From Alkalihalobacillus pseudalcaliphilus (GTDB lineage Bacteria; Bacillota; Bacilli; Bacillales; Bacillaceae_D), in assembly GCF_028610675.1 (NCBI RefSeq), contig NZ_JAQQWS010000001.1, positions 1,240,001-1,304,000 on the forward strand: a stretch of DNA of 64,000 bases, given 5' to 3'. Of this stretch, positions 1-9,715 are shown one piece after another. The notes beneath the pieces were generated by a model, which had not been told where the DNA came from, did no database searches, and saw nothing but the letters and a program-made list of their open reading frames with translations. The position numbers were made by a program, and so were the translations under genes. The number at the start of each line of letters is the position of its first letter. Within the stretch, counting starts at the first letter, position 1.

Positions 1-1024
1 CTAAATCAACATGTTCATATTGTACTTCACCAAGTAAACGGACTTTTTCTTTGTCAAAACGTTGTTCGTCAACACGTTCCTCAGCGTCTAAGATTTCCAG
101 CAAACGCTCCCCAGAGGCTTTGGACTGAGAGAAAGTATTCATAATGAATCCTAGCTGCATAATCGGACCAATAATAAAACCGATTAAACTAAAAAAGGCA
201 ACAAACTCACCTGGTGACATACCTCCCGAAATAGCTAGATATCCCCCAAAACCAATTAAAATAACAGAAGACATATTCCCGATTGTCTCCATAAGTGGAA
301 AATATTTACCCCACACTTTCGCAATATCAATATGTTTCATGCGATAATCTTCATTTTTTGAGTCAAATCGTTTTGACTCTTCATCTTCCTGCGACAATGC
401 TTTTACCGTTTGCACTCCACTTACATTCTCTTGAACCTTTGTATTTAATGCTGCAAGTGAAACACGAATCCCACGGAATCGCGGATGAACTCGTTTATCA
501 AACATATAGACGGCTACACATAAAAAAGGTAATGTAACAATCGTCATCAACGTCAATGGTACAGAGTAAAAAAACATAACTGAAAAACTAAATACCATTA
601 ATAAAATTAAGTTCACAAGTTGTGCGAATCCAAATGATAGGAAAAAGCGAAAGCCTTCAACATCTGCTGTTAATCGTGACATTAAATCCCCTGTTTTGGC
701 ATTATCATAATACTTGAATGGAAGGAATTGTAGCTTTTTATATAAAGCTTTACGAAGTTGGTAAACGGAGGATATTCCGAATAAATCTCCATAGTATTGG
801 TTAATAAATGCTGTAACACTTTTAATTAATGTGGCAACTAATAAAGCTAAAACTAATATTGGAATGATGTCGTATTCTCCCGCCCGCACGGAATCAATGG
901 CTATCTGCAATATAATTGGATACACAACCGTCATACCGGTAACACCTAACAAAGAAATTAACGACCAGAAGAAGTATTTCTTATAAGGCAAATAAAACTC
1001 CTTCAGACGTTTAAAAGTAATCAT
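1..1024 (-). CDS. ABC-type multidrug/lipid exporter, fused permease-ATPase (partial)
   Basis: Only the N-terminal 341 codons are in the window; the gene runs off the left edge. The start ATG is at 1024 and the protein begins MITFKRLKEFYLPYKK. The visible part is the six-helix type-1 exporter transmembrane domain: a hydrophobic segment around residues 18-40, the conserved KTGDLMSRLTADV stretch near residues 115-128, and the KVQENVSGVQTVKAL intracellular-loop motif near 210. The last codons enter the linker before the nucleotide-binding domain, so Walker A is not seen. Homodimeric BmrA/MsbA-like half-transporters have this order. Substrate cannot be inferred. It may be one half of a heterodimer with a gene left of the window. 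Confidence 0.9.
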   Translation of the reverse strand, partial: MITFKRLKEFYLPYKKYFFWSLISLLGVTGMTVVYPIILQIAIDSVRAGEYDIIPILVLALLVATLIKSVTAFINQYYGDLFGISSVYQLRKALYKKLQFLPFKYYDNAKTGDLMSRLTADVEGFRFFLSFGFAQLVNLILLMVFSFSVMFFYSVPLTLMTIVTLPFLCVAVYMFDKRVHPRFRGIRVSLAALNTKVQENVSGVQTVKALSQEDEESKRFDSKNEDYRMKHIDIAKVWGKYFPLMETIGNMSSVILIGFGGYLAISGGMSPGEFVAFFSLIGFIIGPIMQLGFIMNTFSQSKASGERLLEILDAEERVDEQRFDKEKVRLLGEVQYEHVDL

Positions 1025-1394
1025 CTCTCCACCGCCTTCAAATCTTACATTGTAATCATATTATCATTATTCTAGCTTCCATATTTGAAGATTCACAGAT
1101 TCTTTTTTGGTCTCCCCCACCTTTATAAAGAATTTAGTAACTCGAAATAAATATGAATAGCAAGAATAATCATACTCGTTTTTGCTACTAATAGTCAATC
1201 TTTTTTTGTAAATTTTCTGATTTCAACTCGTACAAATTTTACCACATAAAATAACGACACATCCAATGATATGCCGTCTCATTTAGAATCATTCTTTTAA
1301 TATGACATTATGGAGTGCGTAAAAGAGACCAACCTTGCAACTGTCACACTCTTTCAGTTCCTTACACATCATTTTAATAACGGAGAAAATGTCT
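1025..1394. other. AT-rich intergenic stretch between spoVR and the ABC exporter gene
   Basis: About 370 bases between the spoVR stop and the exporter start, both on the minus strand. I see no small ORF with a ribosome site and no clear terminator hairpin. It presumably holds the exporter promoter. Confidence 0.4.
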
Positions 1395-2804
1395 TTATAA
1401 GTATTTTCGATGTGTTTTTTTTCCATCATAAATAAAGACAATATCTTTTTCATTAATCATCGTTTGTAAATGGACAGGTCTGCCCCAAAGCTGATAAATA
1501 TAAGGTAATACTTTTTCTAAATAAGAAACATCTAGCTCCTTGTCTTCAAATGAGTGCGTTACATATAATTCCCCACTTTTTAAATAATCTCCGTCCGTCA
1601 CTGTCAAATAAGGAAAACCACCATTTACTCGTGAATTCGCCAGAGTATCACGAACTTGCTCCCACTCCTTATCTATAACTTTATAGTCGCTTCCTTGCTT
1701 TTGGAACAAATACATATCCTCACGCATGATCAAGTCCTTCGTTAAGTAATTACGAATAAAGGAAATATCCGACTCTATCTCCCTAACTTCATACATCTTT
1801 TCACGTCCACTACCTTTTGTAGCCCCTTGCCTCTCGATCATTTCTTTCGTCGGATTATTATAACGTTCTTCTATATCCTCAAATATTTTTAATCCGAGAT
1901 AATAAGGGTTAATAGATGTTTTAGAAGGTTGCACAACTCCTGCATTAAGTTTAGCAAATTCTATCGTTTCATCACTCGTTAAATCCATTTCTCTCAAAAT
2001 ACGTGAATGCCAAAAGGAGGCCCAGCCTTCATTCATGATTTTTGTTTCTAATTGTGGCCAAAAATAGAGCATTTCCTCTCGCATCATCGTCAGTATATCT
2101 CTTTGCCATGGCTCAAGTTCTCGACTATATTGTTCAATAAATAATAAAAGATCCTTTTCAGGCTGCGGAGGAAACTTCTTTTTTGACTTGGTATTTGGTG
2201 CTTGTTGAGCTTTTTTATCCAAATCCCACAGGTCATCAAATTCGCCACGTTTCCGAGTGAGCGGCACCTCCAACTCATCTTTGCTCCAGTCAAGCTTTGG
2301 CCTTAATAAACTCGGGTCAATATGTTCCTGAATGGCCAGGACAGCATCGAGAAAATCCTCTACTTCCTTTTTTCCATGAATATGTTCATAGTGGGCAATT
2401 CGGTCAGCTGTTGCAGCCATCGATTCGACCATGTCTCTTCTCGTATTAGAAAACCTCACATTATTTTTAAAGAAGTCGCAATGTGCCAAAACGTGTGCGA
2501 CGATTAACTTGTTTTGGATTAATGTATTACTATCTAATAAAAAGGCATAACAAGGATCCGAGTTAATGACAAGTTCATAAATCTTACTCAAACCTAAATC
2601 ATATTGAAGTTTCATTTTATAGAATTGTTTACCAAAGCTCCAGTGTGAATACCTCGTCGGCATGCCGTACGCTCCAAATGTATAAATGATTTCTGCTGGA
2701 CATATTTCATAACGCATTTCATAAAAATCGAGACCAAACCCAGAAGCAATTTCTGTTATTTCCGCGATGGCATATTCTAACTCTTTCCAATCATCCACTT
2801 TCAT
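1395..2804 (-). CDS. spoVR: SpoVR family protein (stage V sporulation protein R)
   Basis: The 469-residue product matches the usual SpoVR length (about 470) and its charged, Trp/Tyr-rich soluble composition, including NEGWASFWHSRI near residue 260 and YLTVTDGDYLKSGELYVTH near 400. In B. subtilis SpoVR affects spore cortex formation; relatives (YcgB) occur in non-sporulating bacteria, and the family often co-occurs with PrkA and YhbH, both present at 27-31 kb. The start ATG follows GGAGGAGGG at 5 bases. The gene lies 159 bp downstream of pgcA beyond a hairpin, so it is probably its own unit. The biochemical activity of the family is not established. Confidence 0.93.
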   Translation of the reverse strand: MKVDDWKELEYAIAEITEIASGFGLDFYEMRYEICPAEIIYTFGAYGMPTRYSHWSFGKQFYKMKLQYDLGLSKIYELVINSDPCYAFLLDSNTLIQNKLIVAHVLAHCDFFKNNVRFSNTRRDMVESMAATADRIAHYEHIHGKKEVEDFLDAVLAIQEHIDPSLLRPKLDWSKDELEVPLTRKRGEFDDLWDLDKKAQQAPNTKSKKKFPPQPEKDLLLFIEQYSRELEPWQRDILTMMREEMLYFWPQLETKIMNEGWASFWHSRILREMDLTSDETIEFAKLNAGVVQPSKTSINPYYLGLKIFEDIEERYNNPTKEMIERQGATKGSGREKMYEVREIESDISFIRNYLTKDLIMREDMYLFQKQGSDYKVIDKEWEQVRDTLANSRVNGGFPYLTVTDGDYLKSGELYVTHSFEDKELDVSYLEKVLPYIYQLWGRPVHLQTMINEKDIVFIYDGKKTHRKYL

Positions 2805-2902
2805 GAAGACCCTCCTCCATCCGCTTTTTACAATCTATGTTCAAGGTGTCGAAAAGATGAAAGAAAGAAATAGACGAAGCGGGTATCGTAGTCATATTGT
2901 GC

Positions 2903-2939
2903 GTAAAAAAACAAGCACAGGGTCCAACCCCGCACTTGT
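2903..2939 (-). terminator. Rho-independent terminator after pgcA
   Basis: On the minus strand ACAAGTGCGGGG pairs with CCCTGTGCTTGT, allowing G-U pairs, followed by a T run. It lies 25 bp after the pgcA stop. Confidence 0.65.
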
Positions 2940-2963
2940 CATTTCTACATACTATCTAGCTAC

Positions 2964-4703
2964 TTATGCCATTTTCTGAGTAACAATGTCCATTACAGCT
3001 GTTTTTAGTTGCTGTAAATGGGACTGTGCTTCTGGTAAGCTCTCTTTTCGAACACCAAAGTAAAATTTCACCTTTGGTTCTGTTCCTGATGGGCGAATAC
3101 AGAACCATGAACCGTCAGCTAATTTATATTTCAAAACATTAGATTTTGGTAAAGCAATGTCTTGGCGTTCATTTGACTCGACGCTTCTCGCCTCACTCAA
3201 TTGATAATCTTCAATGCTCGAGACCGCACTTCCTGACACTTCTTGAGGAGGGAATTCACGGAAAGAAGCCAAAATTTGATTTATCTTTTCAATGCCACTT
3301 TTCCCTTTGAGTGTAAGAGAATGAAGATCTTCTAGATAGAAGCCGTATTTCTGGTATACGTCTAGTAGTCCTTCATATATCGTTTTGCCTTTTGATTTAT
3401 AATAGGCAGCTAATTCGGCTCCTATTAGACAAGCTTGAACAGCATCCTTATCACGAACAAAGTCTCCAATTAAATAACCGTAACTTTCTTCATATCCGAA
3501 CAAGAATGTATGCTCACCTGTCTGTTCGAATTCGGCTATTTTTTCACCGATAAATTTAAAGCCGGTCAATGTATCTTCGGCAGTTAATTCATAAGCCTCC
3601 GCAATGGCACGCCCAATTTCAGAGGTAACAATGGTTTTCATCACAATTCCATTTTCGGGTAATTCCCCTGTAGCTGCTTTTTGAGACAATAAATAATCAA
3701 GCATTAACGCACCTGTTTGGTTGCCTGTCAAAACTACAAAATCACCGTCATTATTTTTCACAGCAAAACCGACACGGTCTGCATCTGGGTCTGTACCTAT
3801 TAATAAGTCAGCTTCACTTCTTTCTCCATATTGAATGGCCAGCTCAAAGGCAGCATGTTCTTCAGGGTTTGGTGAAGAAACCGTTGAAAAGTTGGGATCT
3901 GGTAACTCCTGTTCAGCAACAACTTGTACATGGGAAAATCCACTATCTTCTAAGATTCGACGAACCGGGATATTAGCAGTGCCGTGAAGTGGCGTAAAGA
4001 CAATTTGTACCTTGTCGCCGTATTCTTTTACTAAGGAAGGGTTCACAACTACTGTTTTTAACTTATCGTTATAGGCCTCATCAATTTCTTCAGAGATAAT
4101 TTGTATGAGTCGTTCTGCTTTTAACTGTCGCTCATCACCAACCTCAATTTTTAACTCATTTTTAACCGATTGCACATAGGAAACGAGTTCATCTGCAGGA
4201 CCAGGGGGCAACTGTCCACCATCTGGACCATACACCTTAAAGCCATTATATTCTGGAGGATTATGACTTGCTGTGATTACAATACCTGAATATGTATTCA
4301 AATATCTAACGGCAAACGATAACTCCGGTGTCGGCCTTAAATCACGAAATACATAAGTGGTAATACCATGATTCCCCAATGTAAGAGCCGCTTGCATCGC
4401 AAACTCAGGTGATTTATGGCGACAGTCATATGCAATGACCACACCTCGTTTTACTGCATCAATTCCTTTAGATTTAATATAGAGTGCTAACCCTTCTGCA
4501 GCCTTCCTAACTGTATATGTATTCATCCGATTTGGGCCGGGTCCAATTTCTCCTCGCATACCACCCGTGCCAAATTCTAAATCCTTATAAAAACAATCTT
4601 CTAATAATTCCTCCCTTATTTTTAATGGTTCCAACTGTTCCTTTAACTCTGCATCAAATTCACTATGTAAGTGCCATTTTTTATATTCATTTTTCCAATC
4701 CAT
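2964..4703 (-). CDS. pgcA: Alpha-phosphoglucomutase / phosphohexomutase
   Basis: Interconverts glucose-6-phosphate and glucose-1-phosphate in the cytoplasm, feeding UDP-glucose and (here) the glycogen operon at 9.7 kb. The 579-residue protein carries the family signatures: active-site serine loop TASHNPPEYNG near residue 145, metal loop GTDPDADRVG near 305, sugar-specificity loop GYEESYGY near 405, and phosphate-binding RPSGTEPKVKFY near the C-terminus. The ATG follows GGAGGAGATTAA. It starts 54 bp after glpD with no terminator between, as glpD-pgcA (yhxB) also do in B. subtilis, so the two are probably co-transcribed. Confidence 0.95.
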   Translation of the reverse strand: MDWKNEYKKWHLHSEFDAELKEQLEPLKIREELLEDCFYKDLEFGTGGMRGEIGPGPNRMNTYTVRKAAEGLALYIKSKGIDAVKRGVVIAYDCRHKSPEFAMQAALTLGNHGITTYVFRDLRPTPELSFAVRYLNTYSGIVITASHNPPEYNGFKVYGPDGGQLPPGPADELVSYVQSVKNELKIEVGDERQLKAERLIQIISEEIDEAYNDKLKTVVVNPSLVKEYGDKVQIVFTPLHGTANIPVRRILEDSGFSHVQVVAEQELPDPNFSTVSSPNPEEHAAFELAIQYGERSEADLLIGTDPDADRVGFAVKNNDGDFVVLTGNQTGALMLDYLLSQKAATGELPENGIVMKTIVTSEIGRAIAEAYELTAEDTLTGFKFIGEKIAEFEQTGEHTFLFGYEESYGYLIGDFVRDKDAVQACLIGAELAAYYKSKGKTIYEGLLDVYQKYGFYLEDLHSLTLKGKSGIEKINQILASFREFPPQEVSGSAVSSIEDYQLSEARSVESNERQDIALPKSNVLKYKLADGSWFCIRPSGTEPKVKFYFGVRKESLPEAQSHLQQLKTAVMDIVTQKMA

Positions 4704-4757
4704 TTAATCTCCTCCAACTCACATCTAGGTCTTTCTTATTATAGCATGTTTAGGTAA

Positions 4758-6416
4758 TCATACATGACTGATTTCATCAGATGATGAACTTAGATCTAAT
4801 CGTTGACGAAACTCATCTAAATATTGCTGTAATTGTTCAGTTGTCCAATGGCAATGTTCGGCAAAATAAATAAAAATCTGTTCATAATACTGACGAACAT
4901 TTTCGTAATCAAAATATATTGCCCCTGTACGTCGAATAAAGAAATCCCTAGGGTTCATGACCATTTCCTCTTCCATACTATACCTTAGTTGAGCGTACAA
5001 TTCCGGTGGTAGCCCCCACTTTTGTGCAAAACGGCTTTTCGTTTTAATTTTAGCATAAATGTTACCAATATTAGAGCCATATAAATCAACTAACATGGAT
5101 GCCTTTTTCTCACTTAAGCCTAACTGCTTACCTTCTTCGACCTTTTGCTTTTTAAAAGAACCATACATATCAGCTCCACCTACATAACCACCCGTTAATG
5201 TAATGGATTCAGTAACAGAGCGTACATGAATACCCAAGTCCTGACACAAATGATCGACGACTTGTTCTGCTAATAAGCGGTATCCAGTTAAGGTATCCAA
5301 CAAAACAGAAATAACTCCCGATTCTGAAATATGGATATCTTGATAGACATCGACCGTTTTCGATTTTTTTGTTTGCATCATATAAGGAGCAACACCACTC
5401 CAGCTAGAAATAACATCTTCTTGACCTATCGAAATTCCTGGCAAAAGCTGCTGCAATTCATCTAAAATGAACTGAGACTCTTCGTTTGTACAAGTAATCG
5501 CCCCCCGTTCATCACTCCACTCGGATTCAGCCATACCAATATAGACTTCATTCTCCTGTGGGATTGCAAAAATCGCTTTATTCCCCTCCTTCTTCCGATA
5601 AAAAATACCGGTTTGCAAAGGCAGTTTATTTCTCCTGATCACAATATGTGAACCTTTCTGATAATGTATACCGTTTTCAATAGGTGTTCGGTCTTGCTCC
5701 CTTAATTGGTTTGTCCATGCACCGGTGGCATTAACAATTTTTTTAGCGTTGATTTTTATAGCTTCGCCACTTAGTTGATCAACCGCAATTACGCCGCACG
5801 CTTTACCTTCTTCATATAAGAAAGATTCTACCTGCATGTAATTAAGGGCCTTTGCTCCACGATTAATGGCTTCTTTAAGAACTTCAATCGTTAACCTTGC
5901 ATCATTGATTTGATATTCTATATAAGAGCCACTTCCTTTTAAGCGCTCATGATGTAACATCGGCTCAAGTTTTAACGTTTGCTTTTTTGATAACAGTTCT
6001 ACTCGCTCCGTCTTTTTGACTTCCCCGACATGGTCAAAGAGCTTCAAGTGAACTGAAGCTTTCAAACGATCAACTAGACTTTCTTTATATAAAGGTATAA
6101 GCATTTTCTTTTTTTTTGTAACATGTGGTGCATTTTCTCTTAATATTGAACGTTCTCTTGTCAATACCTGATACTTTTTCATATCAAAATCATGGAAATA
6201 ACTCATGCCTCCATGAAATAGTTTACTAGAACGTCCAGATGCTCCATCAGCAAAATCTTTTCTTTCTAAAAGAATCGTTTCTAATCCACGTAATGAGGCG
6301 TCTAATGCAATTCCTGCACCACTTAACCCTCCACCAACCACTAATAAATCAACCGTATGATTTTTTAATTCCGCCATCCATGTTTGTCGATTGGCACTAG
6401 AAAAAGAAACACGCAT
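4758..6416 (-). CDS. glpD: Aerobic glycerol-3-phosphate dehydrogenase (FAD)
   Basis: Membrane-associated flavoenzyme oxidising glycerol-3-phosphate to dihydroxyacetone phosphate and passing electrons to quinone. The FAD dinucleotide fold is plain: VDLLVVGGGLSGAGIALDAS near residue 20, then ERKDFADGASGRSSKLFHGG near 50. The length, about 552 residues, is normal. The open frame extends to 6455, but ATG at 6416 (MRVSFSSANRQ) has GGAAGGGG 7 bases upstream, so it is chosen. glpF and glpK, its usual neighbours, are not beside it. The GlpP-controlled leader hairpin known for B. subtilis glpD was not recognised here. Confidence 0.95.
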   Translation of the reverse strand: MRVSFSSANRQTWMAELKNHTVDLLVVGGGLSGAGIALDASLRGLETILLERKDFADGASGRSSKLFHGGMSYFHDFDMKKYQVLTRERSILRENAPHVTKKKKMLIPLYKESLVDRLKASVHLKLFDHVGEVKKTERVELLSKKQTLKLEPMLHHERLKGSGSYIEYQINDARLTIEVLKEAINRGAKALNYMQVESFLYEEGKACGVIAVDQLSGEAIKINAKKIVNATGAWTNQLREQDRTPIENGIHYQKGSHIVIRRNKLPLQTGIFYRKKEGNKAIFAIPQENEVYIGMAESEWSDERGAITCTNEESQFILDELQQLLPGISIGQEDVISSWSGVAPYMMQTKKSKTVDVYQDIHISESGVISVLLDTLTGYRLLAEQVVDHLCQDLGIHVRSVTESITLTGGYVGGADMYGSFKKQKVEEGKQLGLSEKKASMLVDLYGSNIGNIYAKIKTKSRFAQKWGLPPELYAQLRYSMEEEMVMNPRDFFIRRTGAIYFDYENVRQYYEQIFIYFAEHCHWTTEQLQQYLDEFRQRLDLSSSSDEISHV

Positions 6417-6589
6417 TTTTTTACCCCTTCCATAATCGTACATGATGTTCTTCACTTGTTGTCATATACCACTTATTGTACCTTACTTTATGTATAAAAA
6501 AAATGAATTTCATCTGAATGTAAAGTAAAATAATCGTGAAGGATATTCCTTTTATTTTTATCATGAAATGCCTTCCACTTTGTAAAAAA

Positions 6590-6631
6590 TATAAAAATAA
6601 CCGTTTCAAGGAGAAGAACTCACTGAAACGG
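6590..6631 (-). terminator. Terminator after the FixH-like gene
   Basis: Stem CCGTTTCA / TGAAACGG with an AT-rich T-containing tail on the minus strand. It overlaps the end of the upstream gene and separates it from glpD. Confidence 0.7.
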
Positions 6632-6635
6632 CTTT

Positions 6636-7064
6636 TTATTGATGATACGTATACACGTGCACCAACCAATTTTCTGTCCTATACATTTGAGAGTCTTCGA
6701 TGACGGCATTAATTTCCCAACTTCCTGAAAAAGGAATCATGATGTCGGTTGCATATAAGCCACCTTCAACATGATGTAGCACATACTCTTTTTGATAAGA
6801 TTGACTATTTTCTATCATGATTACTTCAACATTCTTATCAGTTAATGGCATCCCGCTTTTATCTTGTACAAGCACTTGCAAATGCTCTGTCATACCAATA
6901 GCCAACTGATCACGATGTATAAGCTCAACATGCCAATTCGTTGCCTCCTCTTTTGATATGAATAGTTGACTAGTTGAATAAATAGCCCCTCCAATCAAAA
7001 CAAAAACAAGTACAAGACCGATCTGAATAGGAATAGGTAATCTTTGTACCTTCTCGACTTGCAT
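6636..7064 (-). CDS. Membrane-anchored FixH/YtkA-like protein
   Basis: 142 residues. One hydrophobic helix near residues 12-33 (IPIQIGLVLVFVLIGGAIY) is followed by an extracytoplasmic beta-rich domain ending with GGLYATDIMIPFSGSWEI, the pattern of FixH/YtkA-like modules (YATDIxxPxxGxWxV). The topology is an N-in signal anchor with the domain outside. Such proteins are often linked to copper or cytochrome oxidase maturation, but nothing near this gene supports that role here. The ATG follows GGAAGGAGTG. Function unknown. Confidence 0.75.
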   Translation of the reverse strand: MQVEKVQRLPIPIQIGLVLVFVLIGGAIYSTSQLFISKEEATNWHVELIHRDQLAIGMTEHLQVLVQDKSGMPLTDKNVEVIMIENSQSYQKEYVLHHVEGGLYATDIMIPFSGSWEINAVIEDSQMYRTENWLVHVYTYHQ

Positions 7065-7167
7065 CTAAATGTCACTCCTTCCACCTAACATTGTTGCCAA
7101 TGTCTAGTACGAGTAAACATTTACCCACGCTTGCTCAAAGAGAAAAACCCTTAAAGCCCGACCAATT

Positions 7168-7210
7168 CAAAAAAAAAAACCATTCCGGTTAAGCACTTCG
7201 GCTAACGGAA
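7168..7210 (-). terminator. Terminator after yhcX
   Basis: Imperfect stem TTCCGTTAGCCG / GCTTAACCGGAA with a long T run on the minus strand, 30 bp after the yhcX stop. Confidence 0.7.
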
Positions 7211-7241
7211 ATAGTCTTTTTTATATCATCAAATATGAACC

Positions 7242-8783
7242 TTACTGTTTGTATGAAATCTCATAAATGTCATGTCTACGATCACGTAATTGGTTCACAC
7301 TACCTGCTCGGCGATGGCGACGCAAAATCTCCAAATCAACATCTCCCACAACGACTGTTTCGATATTTGGGTTACATTCACCGACTATACCATCTCTGGC
7401 AAATGTAAAATCTGAAGGACTAAAAATACCTGATTGTGCATATTGGATGTCCATATTCTCCACATCTGGTAAATTACCAACTGTCCCCGACAATACCGTA
7501 TAGACTTGATTTTCAATCGCTCTTGCTTGAGAGCAATAGCGTACTCGTAAGTAACCTTGACGATCATCCGTACAGAAAGGAGTGAATATGATATTAGCTC
7601 CTTTATCTACAGCAATACGACCAAGCTCAGGGAATTCAATGTCATAACATATTTGAATAGCAATCTTCCCACAATCCGTATCAAACACTTTCACTTCATC
7701 ACCACCAGTAATACCCCAGAACTTTCGCTCATTTGGTGTTATGTGTAGCTTATACTGCTTTTCAATCGTTCCATCACGCCTAAACAAATAGGCGATATTA
7801 TAAATCTTCCCTTCTTCCTCTACAAAGTGAGAGCCTCCAATAATATTTACATTATATTTCACCGATAAATTCGTGAATAATTCAATATAATCCTCCGTAA
7901 ACTCCGTTAATCGGCGTATCGCCAAACTTGGGCTTTTCTCTGGTAAAAAAGATAAAAGCTGCAAGGTAAAAATCTCCGGAAAGACTACAAAGTCAGAGCT
8001 ATAACTTGCTGCAACATCAGTATAATATTCACACTGAATCGCGAAATCATCAAAGGAATCAATTTTTTTCATTTCATATTGTATACTTGTAATCCGAACC
8101 GGAAACGAAGTCTTAAAAGAGCGCTTTGGTGTCGTTGGTTGATAATCAATATTATTCCATTCCATTAAAGTCGCGTATTTTAATGAAGCTTTATCATCAT
8201 CTAAGTAATTTCGATTAATTCTCTTTAATGAAAAACCATTTAACACTTGGAAAGTTAAGACTGGGTCATAAATATTATGCATGGTAACTTGCTCTACATA
8301 TTCCCTTGGTGTCATTTCTTTAGAGTGCTGATAATAATTAGGGATTCTCCCCCCAATGATAATACTTTTTAAATTTAGTTGACGTGCGATATCTTTTCTT
8401 GCCTCATAGAGCCTACGCCCGATTTTCATTCGACGATAATCTGGGTGGACCATAACTTCAATTCCATATAAATTATAGCCCTCAGAATCGTGATTCGTAA
8501 TGTATCCATTATCGGTAATTTCATCCCATGTATGCTGGTCATCATATTCATCAAAATTAATAATTAAGCTTGACGAAGAGCCAATAATCTTACCGTCATA
8601 TTCCACACATATTTGCCCTTCTGGAAATATATGGACATGACTCTCTAAATGAACAATCTCCCAAGGTTCCATTTTTGGGAAACATATTTTTTGCATTTCA
8701 ATAATCTCTTTAAAATCTTTTTCTTCGATTTGTCGAATAATCATTTTCTTCTCGAATTTTGATACATCGATTTCAGAAGTCAT
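7242..8783 (-). CDS. yhcX: GNAT acetyltransferase-carbon-nitrogen hydrolase fusion (YhcX-like)
   Basis: A two-domain protein. Residues about 10-200 form a GNAT fold (VMVHPDYRRMKIGRRLYEAR, the acetyl-CoA loop). Residues about 225-513 form a nitrilase-superfamily hydrolase with a candidate Glu in VVFPEIF, Lys in YKLHITPNE and nucleophilic Cys in IAIQICYDIEFPE. The frame opens at 8789, but that ATG abuts GGGGTGG; ATG at 8783 has 6-base spacing and gives 513 residues, the length I recall for B. subtilis YhcX, which is likewise near glpD-pgcA. Substrates are unknown; an amide could be formed or cleaved in tandem. Monocistronic by its terminator. Confidence 0.9.
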   Translation of the reverse strand: MTSEIDVSKFEKKMIIRQIEEKDFKEIIEMQKICFPKMEPWEIVHLESHVHIFPEGQICVEYDGKIIGSSSSLIINFDEYDDQHTWDEITDNGYITNHDSEGYNLYGIEVMVHPDYRRMKIGRRLYEARKDIARQLNLKSIIIGGRIPNYYQHSKEMTPREYVEQVTMHNIYDPVLTFQVLNGFSLKRINRNYLDDDKASLKYATLMEWNNIDYQPTTPKRSFKTSFPVRITSIQYEMKKIDSFDDFAIQCEYYTDVAASYSSDFVVFPEIFTLQLLSFLPEKSPSLAIRRLTEFTEDYIELFTNLSVKYNVNIIGGSHFVEEEGKIYNIAYLFRRDGTIEKQYKLHITPNERKFWGITGGDEVKVFDTDCGKIAIQICYDIEFPELGRIAVDKGANIIFTPFCTDDRQGYLRVRYCSQARAIENQVYTVLSGTVGNLPDVENMDIQYAQSGIFSPSDFTFARDGIVGECNPNIETVVVGDVDLEILRRHRRAGSVNQLRDRRHDIYEISYKQ

Positions 8784-8901
8784 TGCCATCCACCCCTTCT
8801 TACTAAAACAACTTTCAGATTCTCCATCATGAGTTTACCCTTTTTTAATCTATTTGAATACTTTTTTTCTACGCAACTACAAAAAAGTAGAAGCTCCCAA
8901 A

Positions 8902-8943
8902 CAAAAAAAAGTTCCCCTGGAGGCAACGAAACAAACCCTCCAG
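8902..8943 (-). terminator. Terminator after cheX
   Basis: Stem CTGGAGG / CCTCCAG followed on the minus strand by GGGGAAC and eight T residues, 16 bp after the cheX stop. Confidence 0.8.
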
Positions 8944-8958
8944 TGAAACTCCAAGCTT

Positions 8959-9429
8959 TTAAGCGCCTTGTCTTACCTCTTGAACACTGATATGTACACC
9001 AATATGTCCAAGTGCTGAGTGAAGTGGAATCGATATAAAAGGTGATTCTGAATAGTATTTAGAATCTCCTTCATTAATAATTGGTGGCGTGACATCAATC
9101 AAACAACCTTCTTTTGAAAGTTCCGTTGCAGCTGTTCCTGCGACCCAGTTTCCAAACTCTTGTACAGCACTCCATCCTAACTCATCAATATCTTGGACAA
9201 CCATACCTCCCATCATCGTACTTATAATACTACGAGCTGTTTCTGTAGAGAATGTACAGATGATTTGTCCTCTTAATTGTCCTTTAATCCCTAATATCAC
9301 TGAAATCTCTTCAGAGGTTAACTTTCCTCTACCAGCCGAAGGCCTTAGAATATCAACACCTACACCAAAATGCGTAGAAATAATTTGTTTCGTCGCTTGA
9401 CAGATCGCATTAATATGTTTTACCTCCAT
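8959..9429 (-). CDS. cheX: CheX-type chemotaxis phosphatase
   Basis: The 156-residue protein matches CheX/CheC-type CheY-P phosphatases. The catalytic Glu-Asn pair is visible in QEFGNWVAGTAATEL near residues 90-105, and the KGQLRGQIICTFS strand near 50 is typical. It would dephosphorylate CheY-P, resetting flagellar motor switching, in the cytoplasm. It is solitary here; no che operon is adjacent, though a chemoreceptor lies at 24.9 kb. The ATG follows GAGGAGGAAAAAG. Solitary CheX-like proteins can also act outside chemotaxis. Confidence 0.85.
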   Translation of the reverse strand: MEVKHINAICQATKQIISTHFGVGVDILRPSAGRGKLTSEEISVILGIKGQLRGQIICTFSTETARSIISTMMGGMVVQDIDELGWSAVQEFGNWVAGTAATELSKEGCLIDVTPPIINEGDSKYYSESPFISIPLHSALGHIGVHISVQEVRQGA

Positions 9430-9632
9430 CTTTTTCCTCCTCCCTATTCCTATCTATAGTTCATTTTATCTAAAAAATAAAGAATCATACGTTAAAACGA
9501 GCCCTAATCCACATATATAGTTCTACTATAACACTTTTAGACTAGAAATAAAGTACTATTCAATAAATTTTGATTCGAAAGAAACAAGTTCTCCATGACC
9601 TACTTTTTTATATTCTTTTTTTTTCTTGGAAT

Positions 9633-9646
9633 AGTAAACGTTTTCC
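9633..9646 (+). promoter_or_regulatory. Possible catabolite-response (cre)-like site upstream of glgC
   Basis: AGTAAACGTTTTCC fits the CcpA consensus TGWAANCGNTNWCA except at the two outermost positions. It sits about 70 bp before the glgC start. With two mismatches this may be chance. Confidence 0.25.
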
Positions 9647-9715
9647 ATTACATAGACATCATTGAAATCATTTGAGATTTATTTTTAGTTCGCTTTTTCA
9701 GAAGGGGGTTTATTC

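Noticed and set aside
2767..2979. 70-codon plus-strand frame between spoVR and pgcA
   Set aside because: It runs through the ribosome site of spoVR and the pgcA terminator, so it is a chance frame.
6417..6600. GlpP-type antiterminator leader of glpD
   Set aside because: Expected from B. subtilis, but I could not find a convincing terminator hairpin between the previous gene and the glpD start.
6421..6669. 82-codon minus-strand frame upstream of glpD
   Set aside because: It crosses the terminator of the FixH-like gene and overlaps the glpD ribosome site; no family resemblance.
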